Below, piece by piece: positions 27,007 to 37,570 of a stretch of DNA of 64,000 bases. Position numbers and translations under genes: made by a program. The stretch comes from Paramacrobiotus metropolitanus. Lineage: Eukaryota; Tardigrada; Eutardigrada; Parachela; Macrobiotidae. The stretch is from contig NW_026570334.1 of NCBI RefSeq assembly GCF_019649055.1, positions 1 through 64,000 on the forward strand. Reading direction: 5' to 3'. Position 1 is the stretch's first letter. The number at the start of each line of letters is the position of its first letter. The notes beneath the pieces were generated by a model. That model saw only the letters and a program-made list of their open reading frames with translations. It was not told the origin of the DNA and searched no databases.

Positions 27007-27578
27007 TTTGACAGATCTGTTTTGTACCCCTTTTGCTCACTGGAATTGTGATTAAACTCTATTTACTTTCTTTCGCGCTGCATAAACTTTCATTACACAT
27101 TTCTTTTTTTTACATTGTTCTCCGCTGCCAACAGACGCAAGAAGCCAAGCCAACAGAAGCATCACCGGTCCAACGAAACGCCCGAGCGGCTTCCGGATTT
27201 CCCGGCCGTGAGTGGTTTCCACTCATGGGTTCGGAAGTGAAGAAGGGACGGTCGACCAGACACCGGACTCCCACTGCTAGAGGACGCGTACCGGCGACCC
27301 CACATGGGTCCGACCGGAGAGTTGTGCGGTACTGGTGCGGTACCGAGTCGGAGCATCCTTCGCGGGAGCTCGGATTCCCGCCCAGAGGCATGTCAGAGGC
27401 GTACGACTGCGCCTGGTGCGTACGGTCCACACAGGACGTACTTGCACCATTGCTTGCCGTTACCACCTCTCTCGCTGTACGTACGTGTGCTGCTGCACTG
27501 CACTCATCCGCTGAAGCGGATATACGCAGCGCATACACTGAGCCACACTTGCTCTCTCGTTCCTCTCTCGCAGTATGA
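27007..27578 (+). CDS. ORF D (doubtful): frame opening after a third TTGACAG, hydrophobic N-terminus
   Basis: TCTCTTTGACAG ends at 27014. As before ORF A and C, an in-frame TGA precedes CAG and the next codon starts an open frame, here of about 187 codons ending at the TGA 27576-27578. The first 35 residues are strongly hydrophobic (FVPLLLTGIVIKLYLLSFAL and on), like a signal anchor or transmembrane helix. The rest is Arg/Ser/Thr-rich with a few Cys, without a known domain. No ATG starts it; a leader would have to supply one. It may overlap the 3' LTR. It could be chance, since the frame depends on T-rich sequence. Confidence 0.3.
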
Positions 27579-27960
27579 CTCAGCGTTCATACGCTCGCGT
27601 TGGATAGAGTCCAGTCTGCGCATCATCACACAGCTGATGGCACACAGCACGTGTTTGCCGCCAGTTGCTTCTTTACACGCCTTGAAGACGCTCAAGAACC
27701 TTCCTAGCACACACTTGCTATTTAGCCATCACTGCTATGTTCTTGCTTTCCTGCTATTACGCAGCATTGTTCCCCCTTTATTTGTCAATAAAGCATCACT
27801 CGTGATCTCCTCGTGCTCATCTGTTACAATATTAATGTCTCGCACAGGAAATTCTCGTGCTGATCTTCTGGCGCAATGGCGGGAGATGAAAACGCTAGAG
27901 TCGCTATAGACAGCAGAAAGGTCAACAACAAACGATTTTTGGGCAGAGAGTAGGTTTGGG
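27579..27960 (+). terminator. probable 3' LTR portion and poly(A) signal of the giant element
   Basis: The AATAAA at 27787-27792 is followed by T/G-rich sequence, as expected of an R-U5 region. The sequence style changes between about 27100 and 27900 to CpG-containing, Ser/Leu-codon-like DNA, then abruptly to AT-rich flank after about 27960. Without the 5' LTR in the window the LTR borders cannot be fixed; a TG...CA end pair and target duplication were not found by eye. Confidence 0.35.
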
Positions 27961-30900
27961 TGCATTTTCCAAGGAAAGAGTTCAGTTCGGTTGGAAAGTA
28001 TTGTTAAGGATTATCTCATTGCCCCAAATAATATTTAAAAATTTTGGCCGGTCACGGTTATTAACTGAATCCGAAAAGCAGGACCTCTCGATTTGAAAAC
28101 CCGTTAATTTTGCGCTTAAGTTCTGCACAAGGCGGAGCTAATCTCAGTTCTTTAAGAGATTTGATGGAATGCGAGGGCTCATGTTTTAGGAAAATTTTGT
28201 TTAAAACTTTTTCTCCAGTTCGCACCTCTCGCACTTTTTGGTGCGAAAGAAAAAAGCACAAAATTTGATTTCGCACTTCAAGCGTGCTTCTAACAGTACA
28301 CGTCACACAGCAATTTACTCAGCTGAAACCCAGCAATTTTTAATTTTGAAGTAAAAAAAATGCTAACTTCTACTATAATGCCATGTGAAGGTTGAGGGCT
28401 CCATCTATTTTACGAACGAATTACTGGAAATTGACAGGTTTGTAAAATACTGTTTTAACTTGACTTTTTATGTAGCTCTGATATGCCTTTGGCTGTTGAC
28501 ATCATTTCACGTCTATTTAACCCGTTCCACACTATGCGTGTTAGACCGACATGGTGGAGGACTTCTTCTCTCTTATTCGTAACTATGGTCATAGGTTGAT
28601 TTTAATGGTTTTGTTTCCAAGAACAGATGTTAAACTACAGTTTGCAATGTATAACCGTTAACTCCCTCAGTCCGTAAGTTCCAGGGAGTGGCCAAACATG
28701 GTCAAAACTGACCAAACGGAGTTCTCTGAGGTCCTGCTTCCCTTTACAGCCAACTCCACATCAGATAATTCCCAGGAAAATTATGAAAGAAGTAATTGCT
28801 AAGCTCTATACAAAATTGAAGCATAGTTCAGAGAAAAAACGTTCAGTGGTCTGTGCTGGTCAATTGAAAATACCATGTCGGTTTTGACACGGTTGGACAC
28901 GGTACTAAATAATTATTATTCTTCAGAAATTCATATCAATTGACAGAAGCATCGTAGACGGTACAATAAACAATCAAAAGAAAGCCCATAAATTGTTGTA
29001 TTAACTGACCGGACCATAATGTTCAGCGAAGTGACCACTGGTCAGCACAGACCGGAAACCCGAAAAATGTAATTTTTGACTAAACGCCATTAAAATAAAT
29101 GTAAAAAAATGCAAAACAGTTTTGTAATGACTGCCCTCGGTATCTTCGAAATGGCTATGACCCGTACTATCTACAATATAACCGCATAAACGACTGAACG
29201 TCGGATCGGAATAGTTGCGTGAACGGCTGCTTCGGCTACATTGGCTGTACTGTGCGTTTGCTTGTGTGCGGAGTGCTATTATTGGCAACATGCCTCGTCC
29301 TTCGAGCTGGCTACTCCATTGTTCATCGAACAATTCGTATATTCTTTGCAAATTTTATCTTAACTAAACTGTAGCAAGGACTGAGAAGTCCTGTAAAAGT
29401 TATTTATCTCGCGTTAATACTCGGCTAGTGACGCTTGTGCCCTTGCATCAAGCACACATTTTGACCTTCCGGTCCATGGGCGCCCATATTACGGCATGCC
29501 TTGTAACTTGTAGAAATCAATCTGTGCGACGCTGAGAATATAACGCAGATTTGAAGTGACTTAGAAGTCTTGTCTTCTTTTCTCAATACCGAAATTTGTT
29601 GTTTTGTACCTGTGCTGACGCAAGTATATATAACAGGCTTGGCAGAACTTTACTGACCTTGATGTGCTAAATTCCCGTATTTCTCAACAACTGGCCACTT
29701 GTAGAACAATTTGAAGAATTGATCACCGGTATATTAACGATGGTGATCATATTCCGGAACCAGCCCGGCTCTTTATCTCTGCTGTCCGGTTCAGTTGTAT
29801 AGCCGGATATAGCATTGCTTCCACTGCACATGTTACTCAAACTATGATCCACATTAGGGTCGACGACCAGTTGTCCCAAACATAAGCAGAAGTGACCAAC
29901 TGTTGCGAAATATCCAACTACCACTTATGGAATGGTGCATTTTAATGATTTTTCGTTTTTAAATTTTTCTTGACCACTGGTCATCCCAATGGCCATCACA
30001 ATGCAGTTGTCGTAAAGTACTCATTGAGATCTTTCGTTTGAGCTATTGACATATTCTATGCGATTTTTTTATCAGTTGTTATAAACGGCAACGGATAACA
30101 TGTCGGCCCAACATGGTTACCATGCGTGTTAGGCCGACATGGTCATCTCCTGCTTGACCTATGGTCGCTAAAATTTCAAAAAAATTATTTTTTTCTTAAT
30201 TGAATTTTTCTGTCCCAGATTGCCAATTTTCAAAACTGTAGTGCTATCCCTTCTAGTACCCGGTTTCCCTGGGTTAACTGGAAAAACAGACGCCGGCTAA
30301 ACCAAGATTTAAGGCTTACACGACAAATTTCTTGAATTTGTCAATTGCTCCACGGTGTACGACTTACGAGACCAAAGGCAGTGCATGCGAGAAACGTGCC
30401 GCGCACACGCAGACTTTGGGCTGCACCAGCCGTGGTTAGTTCGATTCCGATGAAAAAGGACGGTTTTTCAGTTTTTTGAAATCGTACCTCTTTCTCGATA
30501 CATCTGTCAGTCCAGTTTAAATCGAGAAACATTCACAACTTTAAACTGGCAAGATCAGCTTACAACACACAGTTTAGAGTTTGAATCAGAAAATCATGCT
30601 TAAAAATTGACTACTCTGCAGGGAACCATAGAGAATTGTAGAAATGGCCGCCCAGAAAATCGTAAACATAGTTCCCCTGCACATTTCGAGGGCCTTTTTG
30701 AAAAAAATGTTAAACTTCACAGACTTAAAATAAACACCCCTTATAGGGTTGCCATTGCGCCACCATGAGGCATTGGCAAGGCCGCAAGGGTACATACGGT
30801 ATCATTAGCAAGGGTCAAGGACCATTAATTCACGAAATCAGCCAAAGTTGGCAAAGGCCCCGAGGTTGTTGGGGAACCAGGGGATGACAAAGGTCAGGGT

Positions 30901-32033
30901 GTGGCGGTTTCCATAGCGCATCAGGATACTCTGGAGTCTGGATGCTGGAGCTGCCGCGTTTGTGCGTCCTGACGAACATTATATGACGCCTGGGTTGGCA
31001 CTGTGAATCGGAAGAACTTCTGCTCGTACCGAAACTGATGCTGTAGTTTCGGATATCCTAAAGGAAAAGTGCATAGTGTCACGGGTATGACTGGTTGAAG
31101 TATATTTCACAGTTAATCATAGATACTTCTACAGATAATTATGAATTATGTATATATTGGAATAATCGAAGAGAGTGAACATACACAAACGTTTCCAAAA
31201 CTATTGCTCCCAGTACCAATATCTTTTACCGGGTTCTGGAGCTCGCGAAAGATTACGCTGCTTGGATCAAATGAAATCCGTAAAAACAGGTTTTATAAGG
31301 AAGGGATATGAAGATATCGTGTCTTTTAGGCCCGGGACCAAGGTCTAGATTTTCTTGTACGAAAAATTTTTATTCGAAAAATGTATGAGATGCCACATCG
31401 AGAACGAACTTACTCGCACAATAACGTGTATGGGAAAACTGTCAATCGACATCCTTTCTAAACATACACCTGCCGGCACGAAAGCAGCACGGATACCTTT
31501 CGATGAGAAAAGGTATGTTTCGCCACCGTCGAACATAGTCGAACGCGCAGCGTAGGGTGATTACGGTAATGTTCTCCAGCGCTTCTCAGCAAAGGCTAAG
31601 TAAAACGCAGGAAAAGCAACCAGTAAATGACCACATCTGTTTTGCAGACGTAAGGTCCTTAGCGAATAAGACGCATACATAATACGAATTTTTGTCTAAA
31701 TGGTGTATTTTATTTATTACGGTTAACTGAATTGCGTATACATATCCAAATGCCGCAATGGCAAATCCGCTGTCTTGTCGAATTACACTAACCGTCACGT
31801 GATCCCTTATATATAGGTACTAATATGCTTGCAAATAAGCCGGTCATAGAGAAGCTCCAGAAAATTGCAAATACTGGTGTCGAATCTGTCGATTGTAATT
31901 ACTAAAATACGTGGCGATGTATGACACATATTCCCCGATAGAAGTTGTTCGTCTACCAAGTGACATACTATGATAGGTATTACAAAACAATTGTTCACAG
32001 AAAAATTTCACAACAACTTCAGAAACAATCACA
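27961..32033. other. gene-poor intergenic DNA
   Basis: AT-rich sequence with only short accidental frames. It contains two copies of a conserved arm (ATGCGTGTTAGRCCGACATGGT, about 28527-28548 and 30122-30143), two copies of the 13-bp near-palindrome TGACCACTGGTCA (29032-29044 and 29972-29984), and the 43-bp inverted repeat at 30099-30141. These suggest old non-autonomous transposon remnants. The part just left of 32034 is probably the 3' UTR of the non-LTR element on the minus strand. No RNA gene was recognised. Confidence 0.5.
30099..30141. repeat. 43-bp inverted repeat (hairpin), probable transposon remnant
   Basis: CATGTCGGCC (30099-30108) pairs with GGCCGACATG (30132-30141). After one mismatch the pairing goes on with ACA(A)-type bases to about 30115/30125, around the inner near-palindrome CATGGTTACCATG. 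The right arm recurs about 1.6 kb to the left (28527-28548), so it is a repeated unit and not a unique structure. Confidence 0.6.
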
Positions 32034-33782
32034 TTAAGCATCAATCGACAGAGGCGGCCTAATCACAGAGAAAATTTGATCTAAATTTGCCCCAATCGGC
32101 GCTGTCCCCAAGATCGATGCCGCATTTCCTCGTTGAATTTCGATGCTAATCCGCTGGCGAAGATATTCTGTGGCTCGTTTTTCGCCGGTTTCCTGTCGTA
32201 TCATCTGTCCGAATTCCGTTATCGTGCGGGCAGCATCCGGTCCCGGCGGTCCGAGCGTTTCAAAACCAAGAGCGCGAAACACGTAGTCCTGGCCGATATC
32301 ACGATATTTTTCGATCTTGCCCTGCTCGGCCTGTGCTGCTGCTGCTCCTGCTCGTGCGGATGTCGCAATAATATGCGATATGGCCATTGTGTTGACGCAA
32401 GTAGCGTCCCATGCCAGCATTCGTCCTCTCTCCCAAGGTGTTAAGGTAACACCGTCTGGCCGCTTACTGTCTGTTGGAAAGATGCCTTGCGGTTCCAGTT
32501 CGCTTTCGAAACCAGCAGATGCGAGGCTGCGCTTCACAATGGCGTTCAGACATTTATGTGTAGGGATTCGTCCGCGGCTTTTCTTGCAGCTTAGGCCATG
32601 GTAGCCTCGAGCATCCGCCCACTCACCGCAAACACAGCGGTGTGGGGTAATGACCGGTGCCCCCAGACGCAATCCAACGGCGATTCTTACCGCGGAGTCC
32701 GTAAGAAGGTTGCCAAGTGAGGCAACTGGAAGCGCTCCCAACCATGCCCCATTTTCTTTCGTGCTCACACCTCGCAGCCTCGCCTGCTCGGAGATGTCAC
32801 TCCCGGCTGCCGTTCGTAGTCGATCAGCGGTGTCGTGGATTATGGGATCGTCCCAAACTTTCTGGACTGGTCGCGCGTCCGAGGGTGGGAGGTCGTGTTG
32901 GGTTGTTTGGAGCCATTCTGCAATAGCATCACGACAGTAGACGTCCGGTACGAATTCAGTAATTTCCGATGTTAGTAGAGCTACCGAGTAAGCTGAGGCC
33001 AGAAAGGCCGGGAGGGCAAGCTTTTCGACGCTTCGAATTCCGAGACCGCCATCTACAATCGGAAGCGATGCCTGCGACCACATGTCATCAGTGATGTTGA
33101 CGTTGGTAATAGAGGTGAGACTTTGGCGTATCATATCATCAAACTTGCTTAATAACATCCTTTGTTGATAGCATCGGCTTGCGCGCAACTTGTAGCTCAG
33201 CCTTACCGTGCCCATGCTGCATCTCAGCAGATACAGGGCCTGATGGGCCGGTATTAGATTTAGGCGCTCCGTCAACCGAGCGATTAGCTCCGTAGCACTG
33301 ACGAGTGCGCCCGCAACCGCATCATCGTGAAGTGGTGCACCGAGGTAATGCAGATCCTTCAGCTGGGGACACTGCAGGTCTGGATACGCATGGGGAAATG
33401 CGTCATACACAGTTTGGCGTTCTTCTTCTGAGCCTCCGATCACCATCAGCTCGCATTTCGCTATATTGAGCGCTAGCCCGCGTTCTCGAAGCGCTTCCTG
33501 AAGGGAGCAGAGGTCGTCGAACACATCCTCAGGGTCTCCGCCAAGCGCATCATCATCCAGAAAGCTCTCTTTCAACTTTGACTTAAGGCGTTTGTGTGGT
33601 CCGATAGTTGCGAGGCAGTACAGTAGTGGGCCGAGGGGGTCACCCTGCTGGATGCCCGCCTGTGAAGAGATACTGTACTTGCCGTGTAACAGTATCGATG
33701 GTTCACCATAACACTGCCACACAAACTTGTAGTACTCCGGCATGAATTCTTCGGCAGATTTCAGTATGTAGTTTCGGTCATA
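32034..33782 (-). mobile_element. 5'-truncated non-LTR retrotransposon: RT C-terminal part and restriction-like endonuclease
   Basis: An open minus-strand frame (569 codons from the first ATG at 33743; frame open up to 33782). It starts at RNYILKSAEEF, i.e. just after RT block A, so the first catalytic Asp is lost. It keeps GIQQGDPLGPLLYCL (block B), the FLDDD form of the catalytic (F/Y)xDD box, and the thumb. The C-terminal part has a CCHC-like cluster (CVCG ... HGLSC, about 32590-32635), then KRPDGVTLTPWERGRMLAWDATC, matching the PD-(D/E)xK-style endonuclease of R2/NeSL/CRE-type elements, and an RGNAASILGT end. Truncation at the 5' end is typical of target-primed reverse transcription. The frame ends at TAA 32034-32036. 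Clade assignment is tentative. Confidence 0.82.
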
Positions 33783-34076
33783 TTATTGACATTATGACAC
33801 ATATTATTATGACACATATTATTCTTATAAACTTATGACCTCCTTATGACTCTACTAGCTTTATAACCGTGCACGGCGCGGAGTAAATTATAAAGTACTG
33901 CATCGTGCTGCATAAAAGTAGGCATTCCCGCAAACTTAACCGCCGTACCGCAGAGCAGCCTATTAAAATGATCCATTAACTACTGCATATTGGAAAACTT
34001 GGTTTAGGAAAAACTTAAATTATTTTTGTTCTGTGTCACAGATTTCTTTTTTTCCAGGATTTGTTACCTTTCAATT

Positions 34077-34082
34077 TTTATT
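34077..34082 (-). terminator. poly(A) signal of the DOMON gene
   Basis: AATAAA on the minus strand, about 90 bases after the stop codon of the DOMON gene (34171-34173). The distance fits a short 3' UTR. A second gene in this orientation is not seen nearby, so the assignment is reasonable. Confidence 0.55.
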
Positions 34083-34170
34083 GTACCGTGACTGTACATT
34101 TTCTTCGGTATAAATTAACAGAGATTGTTTTAAGAAAGAAACCAGAAGAACATTGTATTGTGCTCCAAAA

Positions 34171-37100
34171 TCAGGGCGCGGGTGTGGGTGTCGTGGGCGT
34201 GTTCCCGGTTAACTGGCCAATGAGACTCCATATCTGCTCCAACGCATTCATCACTGACGTCACCGTGTCCGACAACTTTTGGCTCTTGGGCAGGGCCACA
34301 CCGTCCGGACTCCAGGATAACGGGAACCCGAAGAGATTCCCGGAGATGTTATTCCCCTGGGTCATCACCGACAGGAGGTTATTGGCCGGCTCGCTGCTGC
34401 CGTCTGTCGGGGAGCCAGAAGGTCCCGGGGTCATCGCGCTCCCGTGGCTGGAGGCCGCCAGCGTATGACCGGACGTCCCGTCGGGGTTCCCCTGATTCCG
34501 GGACGTCGTGCCGTGATTGCCCATCATCGGCGGGTGGTTGTTGTTGATGGGCGGGACGGGGTTAGGACGCAGCGCGTTGAAGACATTGCGGCGGGGGGTG
34601 GAGGGGAGGGTTTGGGGAAGGAAGGGCTCGTCGGTGATGGGTTCGTCGGTAATGTCGGGGTGGGATGTGTCCAGGCTGTCCGTGGTGGCCTCGGCGTCGT
34701 AGGGGGCGTCCGCCGAGGGCGTGGTATCCATTTCGGGGTGCGGGGCGGGGTTGCGAGGGTTCTGCAGGGCTTTAGCACTGTCGTGGTTGACGGAGATGGC
34801 CGGGAGGGGATGCGCGTGGGAGTCGGCTTGGGGTTCGTTGTGCGAGGAGGGTGTGGCGAAGGAGGATAGGGCAGCGGTGTTGATCGGTCCAGCTGAAATG
34901 ACGGTGACACTTGTTTACATTTTCTGTCTTCAAAATTCATATAGAAATTGTGCTAAAAATTTACTCTGGTTAAGCGCTGGTTTTCATAATCTGACACTCA
35001 TAAAATTGCACCATAAATTGCATGAGCAAGCGGTATACATACGGCCGCGTGCAGAGACACGGATGTATCTGTAAACTGCCGGAAAAACTATGTTTGTAAA
35101 TTGTAATGTACGAATCGGTATTTTTTAAGACGAGAGGTACTCAACATATGGTTAAATTACGTAAAACTGAACAGATAAAGGTTAACATTCGTCATGACCG
35201 GTTAGCTATACTGAGCAAAGGGCAATACAAACATGTGGCAACAGTCTTAAAACAATGTTTAATTTGTTGCAGTCGAAGTTGTAAATTTAATCTGTAACTA
35301 CTACGCGCCTCCACCTGCACCAGATGTGAAATATGGTAGTTCAGTGGCAACGCCTAGAGGCTAGAACAATAACTTAATTTGAAAATTAATCGCTCCGGCT
35401 GCTTAAAAGATACACCTGATTTCGATTAATTCAGCGTTTGTTAATTTTTTCTTATAATAAATGTGTAACAAATTAGTTTCATTTTAAGCTTGCTTTGCGT
35501 GCAAATGGAATAATATGGGGCAAATAAATAAATTTTACGATCAGTAATATTATAGTTATGCTGATTAAAAAGTAATTCTGTGTCTATGTTACAAGAATTC
35601 GGACTTAATACAGCAGTGTGTACACTGTACAATAGTGTTGTTGACATACCGTCAATGTAAGAAGCTTCAAATTTAACAAAAAATCTTTACGTTTAAAATT
35701 CTAACTAAGCTTTACACAACGTATGCTATGTGGTAGATTAAGTACCTATATGACGAGTTTTTATCATTATTGTAGACGCATAGTTATTGTATTGCAGATC
35801 TACATTGTTGTTATAAATGCCCATTATACAAAAGTACATGCAGAACGAAAGATGGGCAGTACAAAACTAATAGTGTAACTGGAGAATGACAAGTAACCAT
35901 TCTCCCTAGCGTAATGTTTATATTCTGGTACTCTTCCAGAGAAACTGCTTACAAAGCCGTTAAACGCATTTACATGCCATTCTGAAGTTACACAATGGCT
36001 AATGTCAATATTGGTGAGAAACAGAATACTGTGTACACTATACAGTAACCATATCTTCTGTGCCAGTACGAGCAGCGTTACGCAGCACATGCTGTTGTCG
36101 CTGCTGCTGGTGACACTTACGCGTCATCTGCGTGAATCCCGCGAACATCCGTGTGCCGCGTGATGAGTGCATCTTAATCTCGCCGGTACGCCGATCCGGT
36201 GGCGTATCGCCGATGGAATACACCAGATGGAAGTTGTCCTGTGAAAAAAAAATCAAGAGATTCTTCGTGAATGTGTTGGTAAGGAAATCGCGCTGATAAT
36301 GTCGTACGGTGAAAGGATAGTCGCTGGGATCAGGGGATACCAGTTTGCGCATGGCGCGGATAACAGTGTGTGTTCCGTTCTGTTTCCCGGCGAGTAACGC
36401 CCAGTTCTGCTGTTTGTCCAACGTTAGGTTAACCGTCATCGTGTTCTGGTCGGCCACGATAAAGCGATCCTGAAACGGTCAAGGGTTAACAACATATTCT
36501 GTTCCGCAAATTCCTTCTGCTCGAGTTTCGCGGTTGTAAACAACCCAGGAAATTGCAATTACCCAGTGCTTTACTGCTTGGCTAATGCGAATTATAGCGA
36601 TTGCTGCGAAGGCTAAAAATTACATCTAAAAATTAATTTCAATTGACTGATTAATACGGTAACACATATGTACAATATATTTATTGTAATATTCTACAAA
36701 GAGCAATAGAAAAAAGGATTAACGCATGCAGCTGGTCAAATGCCAATACTTATAGCCTATAGGTGTGTAATCAAAAAAATTCAATGCTGTGCTCGATATA
36801 CACTGTTTTGGCTAGACTGAACACGAATATTCAGTCATGGCTGTCTGACTTTGGAAAAAGTTAGCAGCAGTATGTAACTTTTGTGTGCAACAAAACATGG
36901 AGCGGCTTCGTGGCGATTATCGTATGCAAATGCTCATGTTGTGCAATGCACACACCGTCTCTGCCTGCACAATATTGCCGAGGAGAGATATGGTAGTGCA
37001 GTGGCGCCGAATGGCGAAATTACACGCTTATGAAAATTTGGCACACTATTCCTTACGACTTTGACGGCTTATAATTAATTTTCGCTAGTATCAGCGTTGA

Positions 37101-37570
37101 TGATTTTTTTTCCATTAATCTTTTAGCAGTAAATTAATCTTCATTTCAAGCGTAGTGTTTAAAAGTATAACAGGCACAAGGCACACCACGGATTGCCTCG
37201 CTTGTCAGCCGATTTTTAGATTTTGCGTAACATGCTTAATCACGTTAGAGCTGATAGCGATTAACCGCGATAAGATCTACGGCTTTAACGGATATACTCG
37301 TACCTGCGCGTAAACCGTGCCGCTGGCGTCCACCCAGGCAAAGAGGATATCCGATTTGTCCATACGGCCGTCGGGTGAGCGGCCAATGGCCAGCCAGCCG
37401 CGCGTCATCCCCTCCAGCTCAATGGCCACATCCGTCGCGTTGGCCCGCCAGCGCAGCACCAGCAACCCGGCATCCGGCCGGCCCAGCAGCACCATCTGGT
37501 GCGGCAGTAACTCCTGCCCGTGGATTAATCCAATCCCCGCTAAACAAATCAACACCATCCATATTCCCAT
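34171..37570 (-). CDS. secreted DOMON-domain protein related to DBH/MOXD, without copper monooxygenase domains
   Basis: Four exons join in frame: 37304-37570, 36308-36469, 36121-36238, 34171-34892 (1269 bases, 422 residues), all with GT-AG introns (834, 69, 68 and 1228 bases apart; donors such as GTAAGT at 36120). Residues 1-18 are a signal peptide (MGIWMVLICLAGIGLIHG). Residues about 25-180 are a DOMON domain like that of dopamine/tyramine beta-hydroxylase and MOXD: GWLAIGRSPDGRMDKSDILFAWVD, then TLDKQQNWALL, MRKLVSPDPSDYPF and FHLVYSIGD. In those enzymes two Cu2-monooxygenase domains follow. Here exon 4 instead codes about 240 residues of Pro/Ser/Thr/Asn-rich tail ending with a short helix (SDTVTSVMNALEQIWSLIG). 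The 3' exon joins in the right phase and has its own poly(A) signal, so a DOMON-only secreted protein is likely. DOMON domains bind haem or sugar in some proteins; the ligand here is unknown. Confidence 0.72.
34893..36120 (-). other. intron 3 of the DOMON gene
   Basis: AT-rich, 1228 bases, with donor GTAAGT at its 5' end (minus strand 36120) and a CATTTCAG acceptor (34893-34900). I searched it for Cu2-monooxygenase exons (His-rich HHM and HxH motifs) and saw none. Confidence 0.55.

Noticed and set aside
23886-27960. Exact borders of the 3' LTR
   Set aside because: The partner LTR is outside the window, and no polypurine tract followed by TG, or target duplication, could be fixed by eye.
34171-37570. 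Complete dopamine beta-hydroxylase/MOXD gene
   Set aside because: No Cu2-monooxygenase exons were found between 34 and 37 kb; only the DOMON part is present.
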